From positions 248,001 to 312,000 of the forward strand of contig JACKNK010000003.1 of assembly GCA_024234955.1 (NCBI GenBank): a stretch of DNA of 64,000 nt, written 5' to 3'. The notes beneath the pieces were generated by a model that was not told where the DNA came from, searched no databases, and saw nothing but the letters and a program-made list of their open reading frames with translations. Source of the stretch: Gammaproteobacteria bacterium (GTDB lineage Bacteria; Pseudomonadota; Gammaproteobacteria; JACKNK01). The position numbers and the translations under genes are program-made. Below, piece by piece: positions 7,461 through 15,972 of the stretch (the stretch's first letter is position 1; each line of letters begins with the position of its first letter).

Positions 7461-8834
7461 TTGTTGAACGCCACCGCCCGCCGCACCCTGTTCTCCTTGC
7501 TGGCGCTGATGTCGCTCGCCGCGATGGCGCGGGAACCGTTACCGGGCGGCGCGACGACCAACACGACCCGATTGGGCATGCACGCCTATTCGCAAGCGGT
7601 CGCCAACCTGCCGCGCGCGGCCGGACTCGACTTCACGCTCGGTCGCGCCTTCTTCGAACGCCTGTGGGTCGCCGCGCCCGCCAGCACAGAGGCCGCCGAC
7701 GGCCTCGGCCCGCTCTACAACGCCCGCGCCTGCAGCCAATGCCATCCCCGCCACGGTCGCGGAAATCCGTTCCGCGACGACGACGCGGCGGGCCTCGCGC
7801 TGGTCGCTCACCTTGCGCTGCCGGATGGTGAACCGGACCCGCTCTACGGCCGCCAGCTACAGACCGCCGCGATCGCCGGCCACGCCGCCGAAGGCCGTCT
7901 GGATATCACCCACCACGACATGCCGATCACGCTGTCGGATGGGGAAGTCATCCGGTTGCGCGCGCCCGAATACCGCATCGGCGAACCCGCGTATGGCGAA
8001 CCGGATGCCGGGACCGGCATCTCCCCCCGCCTGGCGTCGCCGCTGATCGGTCTCGGCCTGCTTGAACTGATCCCGGAGACCGAAATGCGCGCGCAGGCCG
8101 ACCCGGACGACGCCGACGGCGACGGCATCTCCGGGCGGGTGAACACCGTCTGGTCGCCGGCCCGACAGGCCATGGCCGTCGGTCGCTTCGGCTGGAAGGC
8201 CGGCCAGGCCAGCATCGATGAACAGAATCAGGCCGCCCTGCGCAACGACATCGGCCTGTCGTCGCCGCTGCATCCGGACGGCGCCGGCGACTGCACCGCG
8301 CGGCAACCCGACTGCCGCGCCGCCCCGAACGGCAACAGCCCGCGTTACGACAAGCTGGAAGCGCATGCTGTGGTCACCGATCTGCTCCGCGATTACGTAC
8401 GCAACCTCGCCCCACCGGCACGCCCGGCTGACATCGATACCCGAGACGGCGAACGACTGTTCACCGACATCGGCTGCGCCACCTGTCACCGCCCACACTG
8501 GCGTACCGCGGACGCCCCCGATCGCCCCCACCTGGGCGGCCAGGACATCTGGCCGTACACCGACCTGCTCCTGCACGACATGGGCGAAGCCCTCGCCGAC
8601 CATCGCCCGGACGGCGATGCCGACGGCAATGAATGGCGCACCCCGCCGCTGTGGGGCATCGGTCGCAGCCGGACCGTCAGCGGCCACGATCGTTTCCTCC
8701 ACGATGGCCGCGCCCACGGCCTGCTCGAAGCCGTGCTCTGGCATGGCGGCGAGGCTACCGCCGCCCGCGACCGCGTGATCGCGATGTCCGCACCGCAACG
8801 GCGCCAACTCATCCGTTTCCTGGAGTTCCTCTGA
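7461..8834 (+). CDS. Di-haem c-type oxidoreductase, DUF1111/thiol oxidoreductase-like
   Basis: The protein is about 457 residues, with a signal peptide (RRTLFSLLALMSLAAMA) and two haem c-binding motifs: CSQCH near residue 73 and CATCH near residue 335. It matches the DUF1111 (DHOR) family that is regularly found between imelysin genes in iron loci. A periplasmic electron-transfer role, perhaps iron redox cycling, is inferred. The start is uncertain: TTG 7461 puts the signal peptide in the right place and lies after the intercistronic hairpin, but no RBS is visible; ATG 7395 would lie within the hairpin loop. The stop overlaps the next start codon. Confidence 0.88.
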   Translation: MLNATARRTLFSLLALMSLAAMAREPLPGGATTNTTRLGMHAYSQAVANLPRAAGLDFTLGRAFFERLWVAAPASTEAADGLGPLYNARACSQCHPRHGRGNPFRDDDAAGLALVAHLALPDGEPDPLYGRQLQTAAIAGHAAEGRLDITHHDMPITLSDGEVIRLRAPEYRIGEPAYGEPDAGTGISPRLASPLIGLGLLELIPETEMRAQADPDDADGDGISGRVNTVWSPARQAMAVGRFGWKAGQASIDEQNQAALRNDIGLSSPLHPDGAGDCTARQPDCRAAPNGNSPRYDKLEAHAVVTDLLRDYVRNLAPPARPADIDTRDGERLFTDIGCATCHRPHWRTADAPDRPHLGGQDIWPYTDLLLHDMGEALADHRPDGDADGNEWRTPPLWGIGRSRTVSGHDRFLHDGRAHGLLEAVLWHGGEATAARDRVIAMSAPQRRQLIRFLEFL

Positions 8835-9874
8835 TGACCCGCATACCCGCGCTCCTGCTGCTGATGGCGTTCACCACGTCGCCATTCGCGGCCGATCACC
8901 AGGCCATCAACCTCAGCGTCACCGACGAGCTGATCATCCCGGGCTACCGGCATCTGGCCCAAGCCACCGCCGCGTTCGAGACGGCCACCGCCTCCGGCTG
9001 CGCCGACCTGGACACGCTGCGCGCCCGCTTCCACGACGTCAGCGACGCCTGGAACGAGGTCGAGATGTGGCGCTTCGGCCCGATCGAATACCTCGACCGA
9101 CGCGGACGCTTCTGGTTCTGGCCGGACAAGCACGGGCGCATGGACCGCCAGTTGCGCCAGCTGTTGCGCGCCGGCGACCGCGAGATTCTCGGTGACGCGC
9201 ATTTCTACGAGACCAGCGCCGCGCTGCAAGGCATGCCGGCGGCGGAGCGCCTGCTGTTCACCGCGCTGAGCGACGACCTCACCGCCGCCGACGCCTATGC
9301 CTGCGCCTATCTGCGCGCGATCGGCCACAACCTGCACGACATGGCCACGCGCATCGTCGCCGACTGGACCGACCCGGATCGCGGTGAACGCCGCATGGTG
9401 GAGGCCATCGCCGACGGCGGTTCCGAGCTGTACGACAGCGCCGACGAATACACCGCGCAGCTGCTGAAGAGCCTGCACACCCAACTGCTCGCGATCCGCG
9501 ACCTGAAGTTCGATCGTCCGCTCGGCGAGGACCTGGATCACGCCCGCCCGCACCGAGCCGAGTTCTGGCGCAGCACGCGTGCGCTGCGCAACATCCGGCA
9601 CAACCTGCACGCCGTGCGTGCGCTCTACGACGCCATCCGCCCGGCCATCACCGACGCGACCTTGGCCGAGGCCATCCAAGCCGACTTCGAACACGCGGAA
9701 GCCGCGCTCGCGGCCATCGACACCCCCCTGTCCGAAGCGGTCGCCGACCCCGCCCACCGTCCCCAGGTGGAGGCCGCGCGCGCCGCCATCGACACCCTCG
9801 CCGAACGTGTCGGCAAGGAACTCCCAGCCGCGCTGGGCCTGGCCCTCGGCTTCAATTCCCTGGACGGAGACTGA
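8834..9874 (+). CDS. Second imelysin-family protein
   Basis: The 346-residue protein has a signal peptide ending at SPFAA and imelysin-like helices (AWNEVEMWRFGPIEYLDRRGRFWFWPDKHGRM). In place of the GxHxxE motif of the first imelysin it has LQGMPAAERLLF, as in the second imelysin gene of this locus type, so the two paralogues probably bind different ligands or partners. It overlaps the di-haem oxidoreductase stop (ATGA) and is two bases upstream of the DUF1513 gene, so coupled expression is likely. Confidence 0.88.
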   Translation: MTRIPALLLLMAFTTSPFAADHQAINLSVTDELIIPGYRHLAQATAAFETATASGCADLDTLRARFHDVSDAWNEVEMWRFGPIEYLDRRGRFWFWPDKHGRMDRQLRQLLRAGDREILGDAHFYETSAALQGMPAAERLLFTALSDDLTAADAYACAYLRAIGHNLHDMATRIVADWTDPDRGERRMVEAIADGGSELYDSADEYTAQLLKSLHTQLLAIRDLKFDRPLGEDLDHARPHRAEFWRSTRALRNIRHNLHAVRALYDAIRPAITDATLAEAIQADFEHAEAALAAIDTPLSEAVADPAHRPQVEAARAAIDTLAERVGKELPAALGLALGFNSLDGD

Positions 9875-9875
9875 C

Positions 9876-10982
9876 ATGCAGCGCCGCGATTTCCTCAAGC
9901 TCGCCGCCCTCGGCCTGCTCGCACCGGGCACGACCCTGACGCTGCCGGCACGCGCCTTGAGCCACGACGTGCGCCTGCTCAGCGCCGCCAGCGATGGCGA
10001 CGGCCATCACTTCGTGATCGGTCTCACCGCCGACGGCGAGCCGCGTTTCCGGACTCCCCTGCCGACGCGCGCGCACGCCGTCGTCGCGCATCCCGATGGC
10101 CGTCACGCCCTCGCCGTGTCACGCCGGCCCGGTCGCGTCATCACCGTGGTCGCGCTCGACGACGGCCGCGTCACGCACAGCATAGAAGCCCCGGAAGGCC
10201 GGCATTTCTATGGCCACGCGGTGTTCAGCCCCGACCGCAAACGCCTGTTCGCCACCGAGAACGCCTTCGGTGACGGCGGTGGCCGCATCGGTGTGTACGC
10301 GGTCGACGACGGCTACCGGCGCCTCAGCGAATGGGACAGCGGCGGCATCGGTCCACATGAGTTGCTGATGCGCCCGGACAACACGCTCGTGGTCGCCAAC
10401 GGCGGCCTGCGCACCCACCCGGACGAGGGTCGCCGCACCTTGAACCCGGATCACATCGAGCCATCCATCGTCTGGCTGGACGCCAGCGGCAATCTGCTCG
10501 CCCGCCATCAGACCGCACCGGAATGGCGCCGCTCCAGCATCCGCCACATCGCCGCGCTGCGCGGCGGCCATATCGCCATCGCGATGCAGTTCCAGGGCGA
10601 CAGTCGCGGCGAAGCGCCGCTGGTCGCGATCGCCCATCCACGTGATGGCCTGCGCACGCTGAACGTGCCCGACGCGCTGCAACGCCGCCTGCGCGATTAC
10701 TGCGGCAGCGTGACCGCCGCCCGCGACGGCGGGAGCTTTGCCGTATCGGCGCCGCGCGGGAACCGCATCCTGTTCTGGCGGGCCGACGGGGAATATCTGG
10801 GCGCCACCCGCGTCGAGGACGGCTGCGGTCTCGCCGCCGGTGCGACAGCGGGCGAATTCCTGATCAGCGACGGACTCGGCGGATTACGCCGTCACGACGC
10901 CCTCACCGGCACTCAGACCCCGCTGTCTCCCTCGGCGCTGCGTTTCGACAACCATCTCAGTTCGATCGTGCCCCCACTGTAG
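9876..10982 (+). CDS. DUF1513 protein, Tat-exported beta-propeller
   Basis: The 368-residue protein starts MQRRDFLKLAALGLL, a Tat signal (RRDFLK). The mature part has repeated blades such as VVAHPDGRHALAVSRRPG and YGHAVFSPDRKRLFATENAF, typical of the DUF1513 seven-bladed propeller. This family is the usual last gene of imelysin/DUF1111/imelysin loci. Tat export suggests folding or cofactor loading in the cytoplasm; its function is unknown. Its TAG stop codon (10980-10982) is supplied by the first bases of the REP palindrome that follows. Confidence 0.9.
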   Translation: MQRRDFLKLAALGLLAPGTTLTLPARALSHDVRLLSAASDGDGHHFVIGLTADGEPRFRTPLPTRAHAVVAHPDGRHALAVSRRPGRVITVVALDDGRVTHSIEAPEGRHFYGHAVFSPDRKRLFATENAFGDGGGRIGVYAVDDGYRRLSEWDSGGIGPHELLMRPDNTLVVANGGLRTHPDEGRRTLNPDHIEPSIVWLDASGNLLARHQTAPEWRRSSIRHIAALRGGHIAIAMQFQGDSRGEAPLVAIAHPRDGLRTLNVPDALQRRLRDYCGSVTAARDGGSFAVSAPRGNRILFWRADGEYLGATRVEDGCGLAAGATAGEFLISDGLGGLRRHDALTGTQTPLSPSALRFDNHLSSIVPPL

Positions 10983-11068
10983 GAGCGAGCTTGCTCGCGA
11001 TCGACGCGGCAACCACGTCGGGCCGCCGCGTCAACGTCAACGCCATCGCGAGCAAGCTCGCTCCTACA
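10978..11068. repeat. REP pair (BIME-like) after the imelysin operon
   Basis: Two 23-base units starting TGTAGGAGCGAGCTTGCTCG (10978-11000 and, inverted, 11046-11068) face each other. Between them a second inverted repeat (GACGCGGC ... GCCGCGT) lies inside. The unit closely resembles the common Pseudomonas REP element. It probably folds into a large cruciform or mRNA hairpin that ends or stabilises the upstream transcript. The rest of the gap up to 11198 shows no gene. Confidence 0.88.
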
Positions 11069-11198
11069 ATCCGGCGTGGCTTTAACGCACCAGACAATTC
11101 CGGCAGACCTCAGTTGATCGCTCATCAGTCGCTCATTCGTTCGATACAAGGCGCCGATTGTCGATCGTCTCATCGCCAGCGTTTGGCCTCTGACGTCC

Positions 11199-11762
11199 TT
11201 ATCCGCTTGTACGTTTCTTTGCCAGGAGCTGTCTCATCCAAAACACGAGCCCCAGACTCGCCATTGCCGCGAAAAGCAGCATTTCGTAGCGCTTGAGATC
11301 ACCAAGCAGGACTTTAAAGATATTGCCAAATACGTAGCCCACCGCACCGATAACAATCGCCCAGACCATTGCGCCCAGAAAATTCAACAGGAAAAAACGA
11401 GCCGGCGAGATTCGAGCGGCGCCGACCAGGATAGGGGTAACGGTTCGCAACCCGTACAAAAAGCGAAATCCGAGTATCAACCAGGTCTGATGCTTGTTGA
11501 GAAGGGCAAAGACCTTGTCGGACTTCTTCCCGACGTGCGGGAGTTTTCTGATCCATTCCTCACCCTTCGCTCGGCCTAGATGGAAATAGAACTGGTCGCC
11601 GATGAAACTGCCCAGGAATGCCACGAGGATCACCCACGGCAGTTCCAGGTAGCCCCGGTGTGCCGCAAACCCGCCGAGCATCACGATCGTCTCGCCCTCG
11701 ACGAAGGCACCGATTCCGACTGCCGCGTATCCGTAGGTGGAGACCAGGGTTTCGAGTGACAT
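11199..11762 (-). CDS. DedA-family membrane protein
   Basis: The 187-residue product is a DedA/SNARE-associated integral membrane protein. It has the family motifs FVEGETIVMLGG near the N-terminus, FLGSFIGDQFYFHLGR, and R-x3-G-x-R in GFRFLYGLRTVTPILVGA, followed by four to five hydrophobic segments. DedA proteins are implicated in polyprenyl-phosphate and phospholipid recycling and in resistance to cationic peptides. I use ATG 11762 (MSLETLVSTYGYAAVG); the frame is open upstream into the kinase gene, so the start is only probable. It is last in the PepSY-COG4705-TCS cluster. Confidence 0.88.
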   Translation of the reverse strand: MSLETLVSTYGYAAVGIGAFVEGETIVMLGGFAAHRGYLELPWVILVAFLGSFIGDQFYFHLGRAKGEEWIRKLPHVGKKSDKVFALLNKHQTWLILGFRFLYGLRTVTPILVGAARISPARFFLLNFLGAMVWAIVIGAVGYVFGNIFKVLLGDLKRYEMLLFAAMASLGLVFWMRQLLAKKRTSG

Positions 11763-11859
11763 GTGCTGTTCCAGCCAGGCGTTTGATGCCCGAGCAACCG
11801 GGTTGAGGGTATCGGTCGGTGGCACCGGATGGGGCGGGACAACGACCGAGTGTGGGGCT

Positions 11860-13140
11860 TCAAATCGTTTGGCGGTATCTGAACACCAGGCCGATGTCAT
11901 CCGGGCCGGCCCGCAGGGTGACGGTTCCGCCGTTCCGCGCTGCCGCCTCCCGGGCAATGGAAAGACCCAGGCCGCTGCCGATTCCCTGGCTTCCGGGTAC
12001 ACGGTAGAAGGGGTCGAACACACGCCCGTACTCGCTCCCGGGAATGCCGGGACCGGTGTCGATCACCTCGATCAACGCGTCATTCCCTTCGCGGTCCAGA
12101 CGCAGTGTCACCGCGCCGCCGGTCGGGGTGTACTTGAGCGCGTTGTCGAGCGCGTTGCTGATGATCAGACGCAGGGATTCCGGCGCAGTCAGCAGATGGA
12201 CCCTCGCATTTTCCTCCAGTCCGATATCGATCCCCACGGCCTCGGCGCGGGGCAGGAACTCGGCGAGCAATTGCCGCGCGAGTACCGGCATGTCGATCGT
12301 GACCATGTCGTCGGTACCGGCCTGGGTGCGAGCCAGGCCAAGCAACTGCTCGGTCAGTTGCCGGGCACGCTCGACACCGTCATGCAACGGCTCGATGCGC
12401 GCGCGCAACGCCTCGGGTGAATCGACCTGACGGAGGTTCTGGACCTGGAGCGACAACGCGGTCAGCGGGCTGCGCAGTTCGTGCGCCGCGTCCGCGATGA
12501 ATCGCCGCTGTTGCTGCATCAATTCGCCGCTCCGCGCCAGCAGCCGGTTGATGGCCTGCACGAAGGGAAGGACTTCGCTCGGCACGTCGGCCAACTCAAG
12601 CGGGGTTGGACGATCGGCGGCCTGTTCATCAAGGCGTTGCGTTAGCCGGACCACTGGGGTGAAGCCATCCCGGAGCAGGCGGACGATCAACCAGGTCAGT
12701 AAAGGCAGCAGGAGAACCAGCGGGATCAGGGTGCGCAGGGCACTGTTCCAGGCGATCTCGTCGCGCGCATCGGTTGCCTGCGCGACCATCGTGAGCTGGT
12801 TTTGCGCGGTGCGATGCACGAATACCCGCATTTCGGTGTCCACGCCTTCGAGGGTGTGGAACCCAGGTTTGAGATCTTGGGCCAACCAAGCCGGGAGTCG
12901 CGGGCCAGGGGCGTGAAACACCTCAACGCGCGCTTCCGGATCGCTGATCCTGGCATCGGGCAGCGCCGTATCGGGCAGGTGACTGGCGCTCAGCACCGCG
13001 ATCTGGCGCAGCATGTCGTCCTGAAATTCGCGCGCTTCCTCGAAAGTCAGCGCAAACGAGGTCAGCGCCGCGATCAATCCGAATACCACGATTGCCGTGC
13101 CCAACTTGCGCGCCAAGCGTCGTTGCAGGGAATGGCTCAC
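11860..13140 (-). CDS. Sensor histidine kinase, QseC/PmrB-like
   Basis: The 426-residue inner-membrane kinase has a first membrane segment at about 12-30, a periplasmic sensor region (about 31-140), a second membrane segment (LIPLVLLLPLLTWLIVRLL), a HAMP-like linker, an H-box (AHELRSPLTAL), an N-box (SNALDNALKYTP) and G-boxes (DTGPGIP, GSGLGLSI). It overlaps the stop of the response regulator by four bases (ATGA), the normal arrangement for a cognate pair. The signal is unknown. Lack of a long acidic sensor stretch makes assignment as PmrB or QseC uncertain. Confidence 0.92.
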   Translation of the reverse strand: MSHSLQRRLARKLGTAIVVFGLIAALTSFALTFEEAREFQDDMLRQIAVLSASHLPDTALPDARISDPEARVEVFHAPGPRLPAWLAQDLKPGFHTLEGVDTEMRVFVHRTAQNQLTMVAQATDARDEIAWNSALRTLIPLVLLLPLLTWLIVRLLRDGFTPVVRLTQRLDEQAADRPTPLELADVPSEVLPFVQAINRLLARSGELMQQQRRFIADAAHELRSPLTALSLQVQNLRQVDSPEALRARIEPLHDGVERARQLTEQLLGLARTQAGTDDMVTIDMPVLARQLLAEFLPRAEAVGIDIGLEENARVHLLTAPESLRLIISNALDNALKYTPTGGAVTLRLDREGNDALIEVIDTGPGIPGSEYGRVFDPFYRVPGSQGIGSGLGLSIAREAAARNGGTVTLRAGPDDIGLVFRYRQTI

Positions 13141-13799
13141 GACGACTTCTCCACCATCCAGCCGGCGCCGCGGACGTTCTTGATGACCGCCGCGCCGAGC
13201 TTCTTGCGCACGCCGTGGATCAGGAAGTCGACGGCGTTGCTCTCCACCTCCTCGTTCCAGCCGTAGATGCGCTCTTCCAGTTCGCTGCGGGCGAGGATGG
13301 TGCCCGGGCGCAGCAGCAACGCCTGCAGGAGGGCGAATTCACGGGCGCTGAGCTGCACCTCGACACTGTCAGCACTGGCCCGGTGCGTGCCCGGATCCAG
13401 GCTGACCCTGCCGTTGCTCAGCAGCGGCGACGCCTGGCCGCCTTGCCGACGGATCACCGCCCGCATGCGGGCGAGCAGTTCATTTACGTCGAAGGGTTTG
13501 ACCAGGTAGTCGTCGGCACCGAGATCAAGGCCGCGGATGCGGTCCTCGACGCCGTCCCGCGCCGTGATCACGATCACGGGCACGGTCTTGCCGGCGGTAC
13601 GCAGGCGACGCAACACCTCCAGGCCATCACGTCCCGGCAGGCCGAGATCGAGGAGCACGGCCTCGTGATCATCGATATCCAGCGTGTGGGAGGCGGACGG
13701 GCCGTCCTTGACCCAGTCCACCGCGTAGGCGGCATCCTTCAGCGCGGTGACCACCGCGTCGCCGATCATCGGGTCGTCTTCGACGAGAAGGATGCGCAT
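13137..13799 (-). CDS. OmpR-family response regulator, QseB/PmrA-like
   Basis: The 220-residue regulator has a complete receiver domain (acidic pair in VEDD, phosphoacceptor Asp in VLLDLGLPG, Thr in VIVITARDG, Lys in YLVKPFD) and a C-terminal winged helix with RSELEERIYGW and DFLIHGVRKKLG. It probably binds direct repeats spaced 11 bases apart; such a site exists at 15956-15972 upstream of the PepSY gene at the head of this cluster. Its stop overlaps the kinase start. Confidence 0.93.
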   Translation of the reverse strand: MRILLVEDDPMIGDAVVTALKDAAYAVDWVKDGPSASHTLDIDDHEAVLLDLGLPGRDGLEVLRRLRTAGKTVPVIVITARDGVEDRIRGLDLGADDYLVKPFDVNELLARMRAVIRRQGGQASPLLSNGRVSLDPGTHRASADSVEVQLSAREFALLQALLLRPGTILARSELEERIYGWNEEVESNAVDFLIHGVRKKLGAAVIKNVRGAGWMVEKSS

Positions 13800-13824
13800 G
13801 TCACGGTCTCCCGTTGGGTTGTGA

Positions 13825-14595
13825 TCAGTGGGCCGTCTGTGCGGCGCGGTGCGGGGTCAGCGACATCAGCAGGGCGATGCCACCGAGCAGCACCGCGCTC
13901 GCGGCGTAGCGACTCAGGTCCAGACCGCCGGACGTGATCGGCTTGTCGAGGAAATCGCCGACCACGGCCCCGAGCGGGCGGGTGAGCACAAACGCGGCCC
14001 AGAACAGCACCGTAGACGAGATTCGCGTGCGGTAGTGCGCGACCGCAATCAAGGCCAGTGCCGCGCCGAAGACCAGCGCCGCACCCTCGTAGCCGAGGCC
14101 GGCGGTGTCCGCGGTCCAGTCACCGAGGGCTGTGCCCAGAGTCTGCGAGAACATGATCGTGACCCAGTAGAACATCTCGGCCTTGGCCGTCGACACCGTG
14201 TCCACCGCGACCGATCCGAGACTCCAGCGCCAGATGGCGAGCGACCCGATCAGCAGCGTCAGCAGCAGTGTGGTGCCTCCTGCGTAACCGATGCCCAGGG
14301 AGCGGTCCGCGAAGTCGGCCATCGTGGTGCCGACGGTCGTGGTGGCGATGATCGTGACCCAGTAGATCAGCGGGTGGAATCGCTGGGCGCGAATCTGCGC
14401 GATCACCGCGACCAGGAACACCGAGGCGAAGATACCGGTGCCGGCGAGATAACCGAGATTCATCGACATCGATACCGCGTCGCCGGCGGTCTCGCCGAGC
14501 GTGGTGGCGAAAATCTTGATCAGCCAGAAACCCAGGGTGATCGCAGGGACCTTCGCCAGCACTTCCTGTTTTCTCATGGCCTGATCGTTCATCAC
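13825..14595 (-). CDS. COG4705-type membrane protein with four internal repeats (copy 1)
   Basis: The 256-residue, strongly hydrophobic protein resembles the uncharacterised COG4705 membrane-anchored family. Four repeats of about 60 residues each carry an aromatic-Trp pair followed by Gly-x3-[Ala/Gly]-Asp: FWLIKIFATTLGETAGD, YWVTIIATTTVGTTMAD, YWVTIMFSQTLGTALGD and FWAAFVLTRPLGAVVGD. The regularly placed acidic residue within membrane segments suggests ion or proton movement, but no function is established. Its start overlaps the end of the paralogue at 14592-15374 by four bases. Confidence 0.8.
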   Translation of the reverse strand: MMNDQAMRKQEVLAKVPAITLGFWLIKIFATTLGETAGDAVSMSMNLGYLAGTGIFASVFLVAVIAQIRAQRFHPLIYWVTIIATTTVGTTMADFADRSLGIGYAGGTTLLLTLLIGSLAIWRWSLGSVAVDTVSTAKAEMFYWVTIMFSQTLGTALGDWTADTAGLGYEGAALVFGAALALIAVAHYRTRISSTVLFWAAFVLTRPLGAVVGDFLDKPITSGGLDLSRYAASAVLLGGIALLMSLTPHRAAQTAH

Positions 14596-15374
14596 GCCAC
14601 CTCCTTTTCGATCACGTCCTTGCGGGTGATGGTCAGGAAGGCAACCAGGCTGGCGATCGCAGTCAGGAACAGACCGCTGGTGACCACCGTGCCGAGGCCG
14701 AGGCCGCCATCCGCGACCGGCTGGGACAGCAGGTCACCGAACGACGCACCGAGCGGACGGGTCAGGATGTAGGCCAGCCAGAAGGCCAGCACCGCATTCA
14801 TCTTGAAGCCGTAATGCAGGACCGTGATCACCGCGATCTCGCCGCCGAAGATCAGTGCCGCGACGCCGTAACCGAGGCTCAGGGATTCCGCCGCCAGGTC
14901 GCCGGCGGCAGTGCCGAGGGCGAAGGTGAACAGGATCGCGGCCCAGTAATACAGCTCCCGCTTGCGCGTGAAGATGGAGTGGATCGACAGGGTGCGCTCG
15001 CTCCGATACCAGAGCGCGAAGGTCGCGATCAAGGCGATGCTGAAGGCGCCGGTCGCCGCTTCAAGGGAGACGCCGAGGTTGTCGACGAGGTTGTCGGTGA
15101 TCAACGTGCCGACCACGCTGATCAGCACCACGGTGACCCAGTACAGCCAGGGTATGTATTGGCGCCCACGGACCTGTGCGACCAGAAACGCGGAAAGCAG
15201 CGCGGCCATGGTCACGGAGGTGCCGGTCAGGCCGAAGTTCAGATTGACGTTGAGGAAATCGGCGGCGGTTTCGCCGACCGTCGTGGCCAGGATCTTGATG
15301 ATCCAGAAGTACAGCGTGACTTCGGGCACCTTGTTCAGCAGTGACTCGGAGTTCGTGTGCGAAAGCGTGTTCAT
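14592..15374 (-). CDS. COG4705-type membrane protein with four internal repeats (copy 2)
   Basis: The 260-residue paralogue of the next gene has the same plan: FWIIKILATTVGETAAD (about 23-39), YWVTVVLISVVGTLITD, YWAAILFTFALGTAAGD and FWLAYILTRPLGASFGD. The short N-terminus (MNTLSHTNSESLLNKVPEVT) is polar, followed by about eight hydrophobic segments. Adjacent overlapping paralogues suggest a heteromeric membrane complex. It lies just after the PepSY gene and before the two-component genes, so it is probably controlled by that system. Confidence 0.8.
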   Translation of the reverse strand: MNTLSHTNSESLLNKVPEVTLYFWIIKILATTVGETAADFLNVNLNFGLTGTSVTMAALLSAFLVAQVRGRQYIPWLYWVTVVLISVVGTLITDNLVDNLGVSLEAATGAFSIALIATFALWYRSERTLSIHSIFTRKRELYYWAAILFTFALGTAAGDLAAESLSLGYGVAALIFGGEIAVITVLHYGFKMNAVLAFWLAYILTRPLGASFGDLLSQPVADGGLGLGTVVTSGLFLTAIASLVAFLTITRKDVIEKEVA

Positions 15375-15442
15375 GGCGGGTTCTCCCTCGGATTCGGTTG
15401 GGCCTGGCGACCGGGCCCGTCGGGCCCGGTCGCTAACGGCAA

Positions 15443-15895
15443 TCAGTCGTCGCGTTCTTCGCGAGCGCCGTCGCGGTCGTTGCGGCAGTCGATGCCGTCG
15501 GCGTGTGCCTCGACGATGCGGCCGTTCATCGCATCGACCATCACATCGGTGACCTCACCGGCCTTGATGACTTCGACGTTGTAAGCGGCGAGACCGTCAT
15601 CGAGTTCGAACTCGGCGCGCGACGCCTGGCCGCCGATGTGCTGCTCGGCGGCCGCGATCGCCTGACTGAGGGTGATGCCGGCCTGTTCGACGGCGATGGC
15701 GTCATTCGCGTCCGTCATCTGCGCATAGGCGCTGCGGACGAAGTGCTTCGCGGCGGTCACGGCCTCGCCGAGGCGGGCTTCCGCCTGGTCCAGCGTATTG
15801 CCGTCATGAGATGCAACGGAGGCCGCAAAGGCACTGTTTACGGCGACGGCGCTTGAGACGACGGCCAGCGGGATCAGGTAGGTCTTGAGTTTCAT
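15443..15895 (-). CDS. Secreted PepSY-domain protein
   Basis: The 150-residue protein has a signal peptide (YLIPLAVVSSAVAVNSAFA) and a C-terminal PepSY domain (about 80-140: ITLSQAIAAAEQHIGGQASRAEF ... DVMVDAMNGRIVEA, given in parts). PepSY proteins are periplasmic and often act as modulators of two-component sensors or peptidases. A strong RBS (GAGGAG) precedes the ATG. It is the first gene of the cluster, directly after the predicted regulator-binding site, and could feed back on the neighbouring kinase. Confidence 0.85.
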   Translation of the reverse strand: MKLKTYLIPLAVVSSAVAVNSAFAASVASHDGNTLDQAEARLGEAVTAAKHFVRSAYAQMTDANDAIAVEQAGITLSQAIAAAEQHIGGQASRAEFELDDGLAAYNVEVIKAGEVTDVMVDAMNGRIVEAHADGIDCRNDRDGAREERDD

Positions 15896-15955
15896 CGGTG
15901 TAGCTCCTCGATGTGAACGCGGGGAATCGCGTGTTTTGGAAGCTACGTACCGAGA

Positions 15956-15972
15956 ATTAGGAAAGAGTTAGA
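15956..15972 (-). promoter_or_regulatory. Direct-repeat operator for an OmpR-type regulator
   Basis: On the minus strand TCTAAC and CCTAAT are separated by five bases, giving an 11-base period. This is the layout of PmrA/QseB boxes (HTTAAK-N5-HTTAAK), with T-to-C at position 2 of each half-site and C at the last position of the first. It lies about 60 bases before the PepSY start. Binding by the regulator encoded at 13137-13799 is inferred. Confidence 0.55.

Noticed and set aside
11060..11198. Possible small RNA or gene after the REP pair
   Set aside because: No hairpin plus T-run and no frame with an RBS.
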